The notes: generated by a model from the letters alone, not told the origin. Shown: positions 8,440 through 16,734, counted from the first letter of the stretch. The stretch: 62,242 nucleotides of DNA from Candidatus Peregrinibacteria bacterium CG1_02_54_53 (GCA_001872575.1 MNWP01000033.1:1-62242); one strand, 5' to 3'. A program made the numbers and translations.

Positions 8440-9771
8440 TCAGGAAGGAAATAGAAGAGTGAACGTGGTGCCTTTGTTCTCCTGCGAGACAAAAGAGATC
8501 GTACCGCCGATCAGTCGTACGATGTTATAGACCATATACAGGCCGATTCCGGTTCCGGCTTCCACGGGGCTGTCGACATTCGATGCACGAAAGAATTTCT
8601 CAGGGATCCTCTTTTGTTCCTCCTGCGGAATACCGTAACCCGTATCCGCCACATCGATACGGATCGACTCTTTTTCTTTGGTGACACTCATGCGCACCTT
8701 GCCGCCTCTGGGCGTATATTTGAGGGCATTGCTGAGGAGGTTATCCAGAATTTCGATGAGCAGCTGCTTATCTGTTCGTACCATGAGATCCTGTGGACAC
8801 TGCAGAGCGAGTTCCAGCCCGCTTCTTTGTCGGTGGGCATCATGAAGGCGGGTGATTTTCTCCAGTTCTTTCTGCAGGATCACCTGTTCAAGTTCCGGCT
8901 CCATGCCGTCTTCTTCAAGATGGGAGATCATCAGCATTCGCCGGATGGTCGAGGCCATATTCATGGATGTTTCGTGTGCGGTTTTCACCAGTTTCGTCTG
9001 CTCCTCGGTAAGTTTTTCTCTTTTAAGACTCGAGAGGACCCATCGAATCGCCGTGAGAGGCGTTCTCAACTGATGGGATGCGATGGACATGAATTCCGAT
9101 CTGGCTTTTTCGATTTCCTTTTCTTTGGTGATATCCCGAAATACCGTAACGGTGCCGATCAGCTCTTTGCCGATGTAAATCGGCGCAACAGTTACGGCAA
9201 CCGGAAAAGATGTTCCGTTTTTCCGCTTATAGTACGTGGTCATGGAGCGCTCTTTGGGGGTTTTTGTGACTGCACGTTCCGATTCCGGAATGGTCTTGCC
9301 GTTCGCATCGATTATGGGTATCACCTCGGACAGTAACTTTCCTTTTCTCTTTTCTCCCTTCCAGCCCAATAATCTTTCAAATGCCTTGTTTACAAGCAGA
9401 ATCCGTCCGTTTTTATCCGTAGCCACCAGACCTTCGCCGATACTGGCCAGGATCGCCTCGTCTTTCGCCCTGACTTTTTCTAAGTCTTTGGTGCGCTCAA
9501 GAACTTTCTTCTCAAGCGTTTTTCTCGACATCCTGAGTTCGTCCGCCGTTATTACCAGCTTGCGTCTGACATTCTCTTTTTCCCTGGCGGTCACCACCAG
9601 CTTGCGCCTGACCACCTCTTTTTCCCTGGCGGTTGCGGCGAGTTGTCTGGCTTTGAGACGAAGCTTCTTGGCGGTCACCACCAGTTTGCGCCGAACATCC
9701 TCTTTTTCCTTCGCCAGAATTTTGAGTTTGAGGGCTATGCCATCGGATGCGGAATGAATAGTTTTTCTCAT
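8440..9771 (-). CDS. Cytoplasmic PAS sensor histidine kinase
   Basis: 443 residues with no membrane segment. Residues 1-100 are a charged coiled coil with three near-identical units of the type AREKEVVRRKLVVT. A PAS domain follows (about 105-220; ASIGEGLVATDKNGRILLVN). The dimerisation/phospho-acceptor domain holds SHQLRTPLTAIRW, and the ATPase domain has NLLSNALKYTP (N box), DTGYGIP (G1) and GTGIGLYMVY (G2). It autophosphorylates on the H-box His and presumably phosphorylates the receivers encoded just downstream. A cytoplasmic signal or a partner reached through the coiled coil is implied. A promoter (TTGTCC, 18 bp, TACATT) lies 50-80 nt upstream. Confidence 0.95.
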   Translation of the reverse strand: MRKTIHSASDGIALKLKILAKEKEDVRRKLVVTAKKLRLKARQLAATAREKEVVRRKLVVTAREKENVRRKLVITADELRMSRKTLEKKVLERTKDLEKVRAKDEAILASIGEGLVATDKNGRILLVNKAFERLLGWKGEKRKGKLLSEVIPIIDANGKTIPESERAVTKTPKERSMTTYYKRKNGTSFPVAVTVAPIYIGKELIGTVTVFRDITKEKEIEKARSEFMSIASHQLRTPLTAIRWVLSSLKREKLTEEQTKLVKTAHETSMNMASTIRRMLMISHLEEDGMEPELEQVILQKELEKITRLHDAHRQRSGLELALQCPQDLMVRTDKQLLIEILDNLLSNALKYTPRGGKVRMSVTKEKESIRIDVADTGYGIPQEEQKRIPEKFFRASNVDSPVEAGTGIGLYMVYNIVRLIGGTISFVSQENKGTTFTLLFPS

Positions 9772-9820
9772 AATAGTTCAGGACCGATGGAGAGGGTTTT
9801 TTGCATGAATGTGAAAGTTT

Positions 9821-9850
9821 AATGTACGCGTTTTTTTTGGCATGGGACAA
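9821..9850 (-). promoter_or_regulatory. Promoter of the histidine kinase/receiver operon
   Basis: On the minus strand TTGTCC (9845-9850) and TACATT (9821-9826) are spaced 18 bp, giving a start about 43 nt before the kinase ATG. The spacer contains a run of eight A. It is a moderate match to the sigma-70 consensus. Confidence 0.45.
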
Positions 9851-9863
9851 ACTCTTCCTCTCT

Positions 9864-10241
9864 TCAAGAAGGTCTTGCCCCTTCGATGCTTCGCAACTTC
9901 GCTTCGAGGACAGTGGCTTGTTCTCCCATCTTTTTCTTGGCCGCCTCCCGACGCCGGGTTTCTTCGATGAAGCCCTTCTGAATTTCTTCTGATAAATGGA
10001 CCACTTCGCCTTCCCGTCGCAGAGTTTCTTGAGACATACGATCTTTGCGGGAATTCTCTTCCATCTGATGTGCTTCCTCTTTTTTTAACGTCGCTAGCTT
10101 TGCGGTCTCTTTTTGCTTTTCCGCATATCGTCGCTCCGTTTCGGTCTTCCTGTCCTTCAACAGCTTGCTGTTGAGGCGCTCCTCTTCTGAGATAATTTTG
10201 GTAATGCGGTCCTGTAAGGGCTGGATGGTATCATCGCTCAT
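9864..10241 (-). CDS. Highly charged coiled-coil protein
   Basis: 125 residues, almost entirely Lys/Glu/Arg-rich helix (ISEEERLNSKLLKDRKTETE, RRYAEKQKETAKLATLKKEE), with no signal peptide or membrane segment. It is likely an elongated cytoplasmic coiled coil. It lies between the kinase and a GlsB-like gene on the same strand, 22 nt from the latter. Its ATG is preceded by TTTCCTTTCCCTTTCACACC, a clear example of the pyrimidine-rich leader used in this locus. No family was recognised. Confidence 0.7.
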   Translation of the reverse strand: MSDDTIQPLQDRITKIISEEERLNSKLLKDRKTETERRYAEKQKETAKLATLKKEEAHQMEENSRKDRMSQETLRREGEVVHLSEEIQKGFIEETRRREAAKKKMGEQATVLEAKLRSIEGARPS

Positions 10242-10263
10242 GGTGTGAAAGGGAAAGGAAATA

Positions 10264-10506
10264 TCACGCGCGTTTCAGTGTGCGCAGGACGGCAATGAGT
10301 ACGACGGCGCCGATCACTGCCATGACGATGGCACCCAGTGTTCCATAGGCGCTGAGGCCGAAAAGATTGAACAGGAAGCCGCCGATGACGGAGCCGATGA
10401 TTCCGAGGATGATGTCACCCACGATGCCGTATCCGCCACCGCCCATGATCTGCCCGGCAAGCCAACCTGCGATAAGGCCGATGAGAAGAAACCAGAGAAT
10501 GTTCAT
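10264..10506 (-). CDS. GlsB/YeaQ/YmgE-family small membrane protein
   Basis: 80 residues with three glycine-rich membrane helices; NILWFLLIGLIAGWLAGQIM, GGGGYGIVGDIILGIIGSVI and GTLGAIVMAVIGAVVLIAVL are the family pattern (transglycosylase-associated/stress-response proteins). The internal ATG at 10506 is preferred because it puts the first helix at the N-terminus as in the family. A close paralogue lies at 14484-14726, suggesting local duplication around the S-layer genes. Exact role is not established for the family; envelope stress is the usual association. Confidence 0.85.
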   Translation of the reverse strand: MNILWFLLIGLIAGWLAGQIMGGGGYGIVGDIILGIIGSVIGGFLFNLFGLSAYGTLGAIVMAVIGAVVLIAVLRTLKRA

Positions 10507-10525
10507 CAAAGAGGAAGGAAAAGAA

Positions 10526-11185
10526 TTATCGAAGATTGCCCATGGTCGTGCTTGCCCGATCTGTCGCATTCACCTTGAGGCGATAGACTATTTCGGCCAT
10601 CTCGCCGCGGGTTATCGTCTTGTCAAAACGCGTGATACTCACGGGGATGGCATGCAGATCGGAGAGTCGTTGCACGTAGGGGCGGTACCAGAATTCTCCG
10701 GTCTCATTTTTTTCGATGTTCAGGCTGAAGACATTAGAGATGATCTTGGCCGCCTCCACGAAGTTGATGGAATCCGCGGGGCGGTACGTGCCGTCCGGGT
10801 AGCCGTTGATGATATCCTTTGTTTTGGCAAAACAAACATCATTGGCATACCACGTATCTCTCGAAACATCAGAGAAGAAGACTGTTGATGCGGAGCTGGA
10901 TACATTCTCCCTCAGACACGCACTCATGTTGTTGGTATCCAGAATGAAAGGATTGATCACAAAGTGCACGAATTCCGCACGGTTGATGCGTGTATCGGGC
11001 TTGAACGTTCCGTCCAGATAGCCCCTGACCACGTTCTGCGTGCGGAGGTATTCAATACCTTCGAAGTACGTGCTGGTTTCGGGAACATCCGTGAACGGAT
11101 TTTGCGAGAACGCCGTATCCTGCTGTGCAAGGGCAGTGCTGCCAAAGAGCAGAGAGCCGATGAGAAGAGAGAAGAGGAAATACAT
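10526..11185 (-). CDS. Exported protein with S-layer homology domains
   Basis: 219 residues beginning with a signal peptide (FLFSLLIGSLLFGSTALAQQ). The rest consists of three SLH-type repeats: NPFTDVPETSTYFEGIEYLR with VVRGYLDGTFKPDTRINRAE, FFSDVSRDTWYANDVCFAK with IINGYPDGTYRPADSINFVE, and a third ending ITRGEMAEIVYRLK. SLH domains usually anchor proteins to cell-wall polymers, so this would be a small cell-surface protein made only of anchor. Flanked by GlsB-like and secreted-protein genes on the same strand. Confidence 0.9.
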   Translation of the reverse strand: MYFLFSLLIGSLLFGSTALAQQDTAFSQNPFTDVPETSTYFEGIEYLRTQNVVRGYLDGTFKPDTRINRAEFVHFVINPFILDTNNMSACLRENVSSSASTVFFSDVSRDTWYANDVCFAKTKDIINGYPDGTYRPADSINFVEAAKIISNVFSLNIEKNETGEFWYRPYVQRLSDLHAIPVSITRFDKTITRGEMAEIVYRLKVNATDRASTTMGNLR

Positions 11186-11273
11186 TGGATGGTGGGGGAA
11201 GAGAAAAATATTTTTTGGAGCGGCTTGCTTGCTGCCCCCGTCGGATGACGGAAGCAGCGGCAGAAAAGAGTTC

Positions 11274-11831
11274 TTAGTGTACGTTCAGGGCGTTTCGCAG
11301 TTCCGCTGCAATAATGATTGAACGACGGGTAGGTGCGCTCCCTACGTAGCTGCGGGAATACCCGCTGCTCGAAAAGACCGTGGTTTTGAAGGGAACCGTT
11401 GCGCCACCATATGATGGGCTGGGTACGTTCGTCGGGAAATCCGGGGAGTAGATGGTCTGATCAGTGGTGGACCGGGCCGGATGCGTCGAAGAACGGAACC
11501 GCGCGAGAGCGACCGGATTGAAAAACAATTGCCGTCGCATCATATTCAAGTTCGATAGGAGGAGACGATGGGCTTGAGCGTAGGTTGGTGAACCGATCTC
11601 CAGTTCATCCAATAGATGGATCTGCAAATTCATTGCATTGACTTCCTGCTTGAGAGTCGGAAAGAGCGATTCGAGCACGGGAGGTGCATCCATAAACGTC
11701 GGCGGCGGTTGATCCAGAAATCCGTTGTTTGGCTGAACCGATTGGTCGGATTGAGCCATTGCCGACGTAGCCATGGTGCCGAAGACCAGGAAGGTGACGG
11801 ACAGGCCGATGGTGAAGATGTAATTTTTCAT
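11274..11831 (-). CDS. Secreted hypothetical protein
   Basis: 185 residues. The ATG at 11831 gives a good signal peptide (MKNYIFTIGLSVTFLVFGTM, then ATSAMAQS); longer forms would be read from the pyrimidine-rich leader. The mature part has a helical segment (LKQEVNAMNLQIHLLDELEI) and a Ser/Thr/Pro-rich C-terminal half without cysteines. No family was recognised. By location it belongs to the envelope locus between two SLH proteins. Confidence 0.75.
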   Translation of the reverse strand: MKNYIFTIGLSVTFLVFGTMATSAMAQSDQSVQPNNGFLDQPPPTFMDAPPVLESLFPTLKQEVNAMNLQIHLLDELEIGSPTYAQAHRLLLSNLNMMRRQLFFNPVALARFRSSTHPARSTTDQTIYSPDFPTNVPSPSYGGATVPFKTTVFSSSGYSRSYVGSAPTRRSIIIAAELRNALNVH

Positions 11832-11893
11832 GATGAGTGGAGGGAGTGATGGGGAAGGAAAAGGAAAGGAAGAGAAAAGAAGGAAAGAATGCC

Positions 11894-12055
11894 TCATCCG
11901 CGGTCCATAGTCCGTCGCACCGCGGACTGGACGGCCCGGGAGCTATGAAGACTCTGAAAGGCATCCCGATGAATCGAGGGGAACCACTCTTGGAGTTCGT
12001 CGTTGAATCGTCGTGAAGGCCGAATGGGAGGGTAGTAAGAACGCGAGGTATTCAT
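11894..12055 (-). CDS. Small hypothetical protein driven by a transposon-end promoter
   Basis: A 53-residue Arg/Ser-rich polypeptide (MNTSRSYYPPIRPSRRFNDE) with no recognised domain. The ATG at 12055 lies 25 nt from the -10 box carried by the adjacent deletion derivative of the IS element, and the leader is pyrimidine-rich (CACTTTCCACATCTTCCC). Coding status rests mainly on this context, which matches the other two genes that face such transposon ends. Confidence 0.45.
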   Translation of the reverse strand: MNTSRSYYPPIRPSRRFNDELQEWFPSIHRDAFQSLHSSRAVQSAVRRTMDRG

Positions 12056-12079
12056 GGGAAGATGTGGAAAGTGAGTTTT

Positions 12080-12425
12080 CACAATAGATGCGTGCGACTT
12101 TTGCGCAAGCGACTGCGCGCACATGAATTCGCCGGGTTCTAAGCACCTCGACGCTCATCTGGACCGCGATACATCTTTCCTTCTTTCAGTGGTCAGTCGA
12201 TAGTGGTCTGTACTGTTCAGTGATGTCCGTATCCTGCAATCTGAACAAGGGAAGTGACGGAAAGAACCATCTGAGGAGGACGCACGATCTTTCTGGGGTG
12301 CGGCAGAGGGTACTTGCATCAATTATCATCGTGGAAGCGGAACGGAGAGAGTTCTGTAGCTTCAATAGTCCCTTCCATGGAGAAAGGGAGCGTCAGACAT
12401 ATCTCATCGACAAAGCATCATGATA
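12080..12425 (-). mobile_element. MITE-like deletion derivative of the IS1595-like element
   Basis: About 345 bp matching both ends of the complete element at 16635-17712. One end (about 12225-12425) matches the region upstream of the transposase plus roughly its first 35 codons, including CATCGACA, ATTATCATCG, GGTGCGGCAG and GTGACGG blocks; it would still begin MIIDAS where the intact gene has MIINAD. The other end (12080-12170) matches the last ~95 bp of the element, including GTCCAGA, GGCGA, GTGCGCGCA and the outward promoter. The transposase body is absent. Terminal inverted repeats and target duplications were not securely located. Confidence 0.7.
12081..12108 (-). promoter_or_regulatory. 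Outward promoter at the end of the MITE-like element
   Basis: On the minus strand TTGCGC (12103-12108) and TATTGT (12081-12086) are spaced 16 bp. The same arrangement is conserved in the two related elements at 16.6 and 18.6 kb. The predicted start is close to the element boundary, leaving an ~18-nt leader for the gene at 12055. Confidence 0.5.
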
Positions 12426-12566
12426 TTTCTTAGTCATGTATCTTCCTTCTTCATCTGTCTCCAGTCGACCATGTCTCTTTCTTTGTGCACGATGGATCCG
12501 GCTAAGTCAAAGAAGACGGGTCGCTCTGGGCAACCCGACTCTCCGACTAAAATGATGGTGATGTCT

Positions 12567-14450
12567 TCAGCGCAGTATCTGACCGCGGATTTCACCGTCC
12601 GGATGTAACGATGACTGGATGTTCACATAGAACCCACCATCAAAGAGCGTACTACGCTCCTCATTGGTGAGATTCGACCACATGCCGATTGCACGCTTTC
12701 CATTGAACGTGATCGTCAGGACCTCCGATCCGCTCTGCCCGGCGGATCCCTGATGAATGTGGGCGGAAACGATGGAGCCGCTCATGTTGCGGACGGTGAT
12801 GTCGTAGTGAAGGCCGTCGTTCATCAAGAGGAAGGAGCCTGTCCCGCTCGCCGCTGTCGACACGGATGGTACCTCCTGACCTCCGGTCATGTTCGAATGG
12901 AAATTCACCGTACCTGCGGCGTAGACGAAGGAAGTGTCGTCCGAGAAGATAACGCCGCTCGCAGCCTGCATGCCTCGTACATCCAGGGCGTAGGATCGTT
13001 GCGTCTGCATGGCTTCATTGAGAGAGAGTTCGACCATGCGATTGGTGAGAATCTGCGACGAAACGATACTGAGGGCGTGGGTACTGTCCGTGAGGCCGTA
13101 CCGTGAAGAATCTTCTGCCCGCAACGAATCGAGATCCACATCAAAGCTGACGCTGATGCGGTTTGCTGTGACAGGCGTCACCGTTGTGATATGTCCCGTC
13201 TGTGCCGCTGCAAGGACCACAGTGGCACTCTCAGTGAAGTCTGTGCCGGTTCGCGTGAGAAGATGCGTTGCCGTCACGCGATACGTGATATTCGCGGTGA
13301 TATCCGTGGCAAGCAGAAACTCGATCGTGCGATTGTTGAAGATCGTCACGGTTTGAACGTTAATCGCTTCAACACCGGAGGCTCTCGTCATTGTATAGCG
13401 CGAGGCATCGGCGGCACGGCCCGTGTCGAGATCAATATCGAATGCCAGGCGGATACGGCGCGTCGTGAGTGCCGTGATATCGGTGATGTGAGCTGCGGGT
13501 GCCGTGAAGCTCAGGTTTGCGTTATCCGAGAAGATTGTGCCGTCCTGCGCAAGAAGATCGCTGGCGGTGACGAGGTACATGACTTCTGCCGCAAGATTAT
13601 TGGAGAGGTTGAGCTCGACCGTCTTGCTGTCGATCAACGATGCAGAGGCAACGGTGATGCTGTGAGAAATTGAGTAACGAGCTGCATCCTCCGCGCGAGC
13701 GGAGCTGAGGTCGCGGTCAAACACGAGGCGGACCCTTGTCGGAGAAATGGCGGATACGTCGGTGATGTGTGCCGACTGCCGACTGCAGTCCGTTCCATAC
13801 TGGAGGTTTAAGGAGGCGCGGTAGAACATGGTGACCATCTCCGCACGGTTCATGAATGCTGCAGGACGCACACTTTCCGTTCCATCATCGCCCTGAAGCA
13901 CGCAGTGGTCGGCCGATGACTGAATGTTGGTGAAGTACCATTGGTACTGCGAATTATCCGAGAACACCGGCGCTTTCCCTGTACTGTTGAGCGTAAATGA
14001 TCGCACGAGCAAGGATGCGGCTTCCGCACGGTTCACATTGCTGGCGGCACTCGCATAGCATGGACGTGACTGCTGATAGCAGTTCCCGTTGCCACGAACC
14101 CAACCTGCGTCGGCGGCCGCTTCGAAGTACGGAAAGTACCATGCGCTTCGCGATACGTCATTGAAGCTCGATAGGTTCGGATAGAGAAGCGTGGTGCCAT
14201 TTAGATTGACCATGAGTTTCACCAGTTCCGCGCGGGTGGCCAAAGCCGCAGGACGCAACGTGGTCGTGCGATCGAGAGCACCGGACTCTAAGAGCGCGGC
14301 GGCAGCGTCTTCATAGTACGCGCCGTCAGGCACGTCGACGAAAGGTGTCTTCTGCGCAAAGACGGCTACCGGAATACCGAGGCAGAAGAGGAGTATGCCT
14401 GTGATGGTGTAGATCCGCTGTAGGCGGAAGGGAGAGGGAAGGGAGAACAT
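12567..14450 (-). CDS. Exported SLH protein with Ig-like repeats and a C-terminal CHRD domain
   Basis: 627 residues with a signal peptide (TGILLFCLGIPVAVFAQK). Residues about 35-225 hold three SLH-type units (e.g. TPFVDVPDGAYYEDAAAALL; VFSDNSQYQWYFTNIQSSAD). Residues about 228-505 contain three Ig-like repeats, each opening with HIT-V and containing RVRLVFDRDL-like strands. Residues about 510-627 match the CHRD domain: GGQEVPSVSTAASGTGSFLL, SAHIHQGSAG, GGFYVNIQSSLHPDGEIRGQ. Probably a wall-anchored surface protein displaying the CHRD domain. The ATG follows a long pyrimidine-rich leader; the gene is followed by the MITE-like element. Confidence 0.9.
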   Translation of the reverse strand: MFSLPSPFRLQRIYTITGILLFCLGIPVAVFAQKTPFVDVPDGAYYEDAAAALLESGALDRTTTLRPAALATRAELVKLMVNLNGTTLLYPNLSSFNDVSRSAWYFPYFEAAADAGWVRGNGNCYQQSRPCYASAASNVNRAEAASLLVRSFTLNSTGKAPVFSDNSQYQWYFTNIQSSADHCVLQGDDGTESVRPAAFMNRAEMVTMFYRASLNLQYGTDCSRQSAHITDVSAISPTRVRLVFDRDLSSARAEDAARYSISHSITVASASLIDSKTVELNLSNNLAAEVMYLVTASDLLAQDGTIFSDNANLSFTAPAAHITDITALTTRRIRLAFDIDLDTGRAADASRYTMTRASGVEAINVQTVTIFNNRTIEFLLATDITANITYRVTATHLLTRTGTDFTESATVVLAAAQTGHITTVTPVTANRISVSFDVDLDSLRAEDSSRYGLTDSTHALSIVSSQILTNRMVELSLNEAMQTQRSYALDVRGMQAASGVIFSDDTSFVYAAGTVNFHSNMTGGQEVPSVSTAASGTGSFLLMNDGLHYDITVRNMSGSIVSAHIHQGSAGQSGSEVLTITFNGKRAIGMWSNLTNEERSTLFDGGFYVNIQSSLHPDGEIRGQILR

Positions 14451-14483
14451 GGGAGAGGGGGAAAAATAAAGGAAGAAGGGGAA

Positions 14484-14726
14484 TCATGCGTGTTTCAGTG
14501 TGCGCAGCACGACGATTAGAACAATGGCACCGATGACCGCCATGATGATGGCGCCAAGTGTTCCGTAGGCGGTGATACCGACCATGCGAAACAGGAGACC
14601 GCCTATGAGTGAGCCGACGATCCCCACGACGATATCACCGATGATCCCGTACCCGCCGCTCCCCATGATCTGACTGGCAAGCCAGCCCGCAACGAGGCCG
14701 ATGAAGAGAAACCAGATGATGTCCAT
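14484..14726 (-). CDS. GlsB/YeaQ/YmgE-family small membrane protein (second copy)
   Basis: 80 residues, three helices, near-identical in plan to the protein at 10264-10506 (DIIWFLFIGLVAGWLASQIM; GSGGYGIIGDIVVGIVGSLI; ending RTLKHA). It lies 33 nt upstream of the SLH-CHRD gene, and the first copy similarly neighbours an SLH gene, so the pair may be a duplicated module. The ATG is preceded by a C/T tract with about ten consecutive C. A large inverted repeat sits just upstream at 14745-14798. Confidence 0.85.
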   Translation of the reverse strand: MDIIWFLFIGLVAGWLASQIMGSGGYGIIGDIVVGIVGSLIGGLLFRMVGITAYGTLGAIIMAVIGAIVLIVVLRTLKHA

Positions 14727-14744
14727 GAGGGGGGGGGGAAGAGA

Positions 14745-14798
14745 GAAAAGCGCAGAGTGATACTGTTTCCGATAGCATCACTCTCGCGCTTCTCAGAG
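14745..14798. terminator. Long inverted repeat, probable terminator
   Basis: GAGAA/TTCTC, GCGC/GCGC and AGAGTGAT/ATCACTCT segments pair into a stem of about 17 bp with a ~15-nt loop; on the minus strand it is followed by TTTTCTCTC. It would end transcription from the 74-codon gene upstream and lies directly before the leader of the GlsB-like gene. It could also be a processing site. Confidence 0.6.
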
Positions 14799-14877
14799 AG
14801 GGAAGCCGCCCCACAGAGGAGTCCTCGATGCGGGGCTTTGCATAGGAAAGGGGGGAATGAGAAAGAACAAAGGAGTC

Positions 14878-15102
14878 CTACTGCTCTGTAGGATCGGAGC
14901 TCGGTAGAGGGCCATTGATGTTCAGGTTCACCGAGGGGGGCACTGTGGCATCCGCGAGAGGCACTGTATTGAATGGAAAGACCCGTAGAACGTACATTGC
15001 GATGCCGATAACAAAGAAAATGGCGACGATTGCAACAAGAGCGACCAGTGATGATGCAGTGCCGTCGTCATGCTGGATATCGTGTTCGATGATGGTTGGC
15101 AT
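14878..15102 (-). CDS. Small single-span membrane protein
   Basis: 74 residues. One hydrophobic helix (SLVALVAIVAIFFVIGIAMY) follows a short charged N-terminus, and a Pro/Ser/Thr-rich tail (PPSVNLNINGPLPSSDPTEQ) follows. The topology cannot be fixed from sequence. It has the locus-typical pyrimidine-rich leader. No family recognised. Confidence 0.6.
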   Translation of the reverse strand: MPTIIEHDIQHDDGTASSLVALVAIVAIFFVIGIAMYVLRVFPFNTVPLADATVPPSVNLNINGPLPSSDPTEQ

Positions 15103-15151
15103 AGAGAAGTGGGGAAAATAAGAAGTAAGGAAGAAATAAAAAGAAAAAAGC

Positions 15152-16609
15152 TTAGTTCGCCGGAACGATGATCGTGTTGCTCTGAAGTGTTACTGCACCG
15201 ATGCGAGCGAGCAGCCGGCCATCCACTTTGGCGCCCGTCTGAAGAGAAATGGATTGATCGGCAAGAATCGTCCCTTTGAAGGTTGAATTAGTTCCAAGGT
15301 TTGCCGAGGTACCCACCTGCCAGAAAATATTGGATGCCTTCGCTCCGCCCATGAGCACGACCTGCCGCCCGACTGACACACTCAGTGTCGATGCCACCTG
15401 AAAGACAAACACGGCGTTGGCGTTGCCCTTTGCATCCAGCGCCAGATCACCGGAAGAGATTTCCAGTGATGACGTAGATTTGTACAGGCCCGGACTGAGA
15501 GTCGATCCTCCCAGATTCCCCGCGATACTCACCGGATTCGTGGAACGTCCTGCCAGGTCATTGTAGGCAATGGTGAGCGCCACTTTTGCCTGTGATGCCA
15601 GAGTATCCGTCACATGGATCGAACCTCCGTTCACAATCCCCGGTGCGAAGCCGGTGACCGCAGATCCCGGGCTAACGCCCAAATTTCCCGTTACGGTTGT
15701 TGGACCGGTATTGGTTACCGTTGAACCGGCCAATACACCGAATGTCGATGCAGCTCCCAACGATACAGAAGATTGGTTTACATTAAGTGGAGTGTTCGCT
15801 GAGAGAGAGGAGGAGGCGCCGCACGAGAAATTCGCATATTCACTGTTTCCGTCCAGAGTGGTGTAGGCATAGCCGCCACAAGAACTTTTCCAGGTCAGAG
15901 AAGTATTCTTCGATCCCTTCACATCGGCGATGCAGGCTCCGATACCGCTGCAACCGAATGATAGAGGGTTGTCTGAAGCATTGGCGGTATAACATCGCTG
16001 CTCCGTTGTCGTGCCATTGAAGACGCATTTGACCTGTTCTGAAACAGAGGGAGGGGTGGTGGAACTGACGCATCTGCCGTCAATGCATTTGTTGGTGGGG
16101 CACGGTGCCATAAAGCAAGCAATTTGTGGGCAATCAGTGTCTTCTGTGCACTCAGTGGACGGCGTGCATTGGCGAGCCAATGCAGTGCAGGCGATATTTC
16201 CCGTTGTTCTTCCGCAGTTGTTGGAATCAACTGGCGTCTGTGGTTGCCAGCCATTCGTGCAGGCGCCCCAAGCACATCTCCACTTTGAAGTGCAGGGTGT
16301 CGGAGCAACAACGCCGTATGACGAAGAGGAGTTCGCCCTGCTTGTACTGCGAGAACTCGCATGCCCATTATTCAACGCAACTGCCTGTTGCATGCATGTG
16401 CGAAATCGCAGACGGATTGTATGTCGAACTTCTGAAGCGAAATTCAAACTAAAGACACCATTGTAACTTCTCTGTTGCAAACACACTTTCACCTGCTCGC
16501 CTGTTGCTCCCATTCTCTGACCTTGGGCCGAGGCAAGTGTGAGGCCCATGAGGGAGAGCGCGGATGCCGTGATGAGCGCTGTTCCGATACTGAGGCGTAA
16601 TCGTGTCAT
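15152..16609 (-). CDS. Exported protein with C-terminal DUF3494 ice-binding-type domain
   Basis: 485 residues. The ATG at 16609 gives a signal peptide (RLSIGTALITASALSLMGLT, then LASAQG). The middle (about 100-270) is cysteine-rich with short repeats (CTSKWRCAWGACTNGW; DCPQIACFMAPCPTNKC; CVFNGTTTEQRC). Residues about 280-485 match the DUF3494 ice-binding/antifreeze family: AASTFGVLAGSTVTNTGPTT, TGNLGVSPGSAVTGF, ALTIAYNDLAGR, LSPGLYKSTSSLEIS, ASNIFWQVGTSANLG and FKGTILADQSISL. In that family the domain is a beta-solenoid that binds ice or acts as an adhesin; actual ice binding here is unproven. Transcription probably starts in the adjacent IS end, leaving an 18-nt pyrimidine-rich leader. Confidence 0.88.
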   Translation of the reverse strand: MTRLRLSIGTALITASALSLMGLTLASAQGQRMGATGEQVKVCLQQRSYNGVFSLNFASEVRHTIRLRFRTCMQQAVALNNGHASSRSTSRANSSSSYGVVAPTPCTSKWRCAWGACTNGWQPQTPVDSNNCGRTTGNIACTALARQCTPSTECTEDTDCPQIACFMAPCPTNKCIDGRCVSSTTPPSVSEQVKCVFNGTTTEQRCYTANASDNPLSFGCSGIGACIADVKGSKNTSLTWKSSCGGYAYTTLDGNSEYANFSCGASSSLSANTPLNVNQSSVSLGAASTFGVLAGSTVTNTGPTTVTGNLGVSPGSAVTGFAPGIVNGGSIHVTDTLASQAKVALTIAYNDLAGRSTNPVSIAGNLGGSTLSPGLYKSTSSLEISSGDLALDAKGNANAVFVFQVASTLSVSVGRQVVLMGGAKASNIFWQVGTSANLGTNSTFKGTILADQSISLQTGAKVDGRLLARIGAVTLQSNTIIVPAN

Positions 16610-16634
16610 AAAAAATCGGGGGGAAAGAAAGGCC

Positions 16635-16662
16635 ACAATGGTCGCGTGTAATTTTTGTGCAA
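16635..16662 (-). promoter_or_regulatory. Outward promoter at the IS end
   Basis: On the minus strand TTGCAC (16657-16662) and CATTGT (16635-16640) are spaced 16 bp, the third instance of this conserved arrangement. It points at the ice-binding-type protein gene, whose ATG is 26 nt beyond. The -10 box is the weakest of the three. Confidence 0.45.
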
Positions 16663-16734
16663 GCGTGTGCGCGCACACGAAGTCGCCGCTTTTGGAGCAG
16701 CTCAACACTCTTCTGGACTAATCGGTGCAGAACC

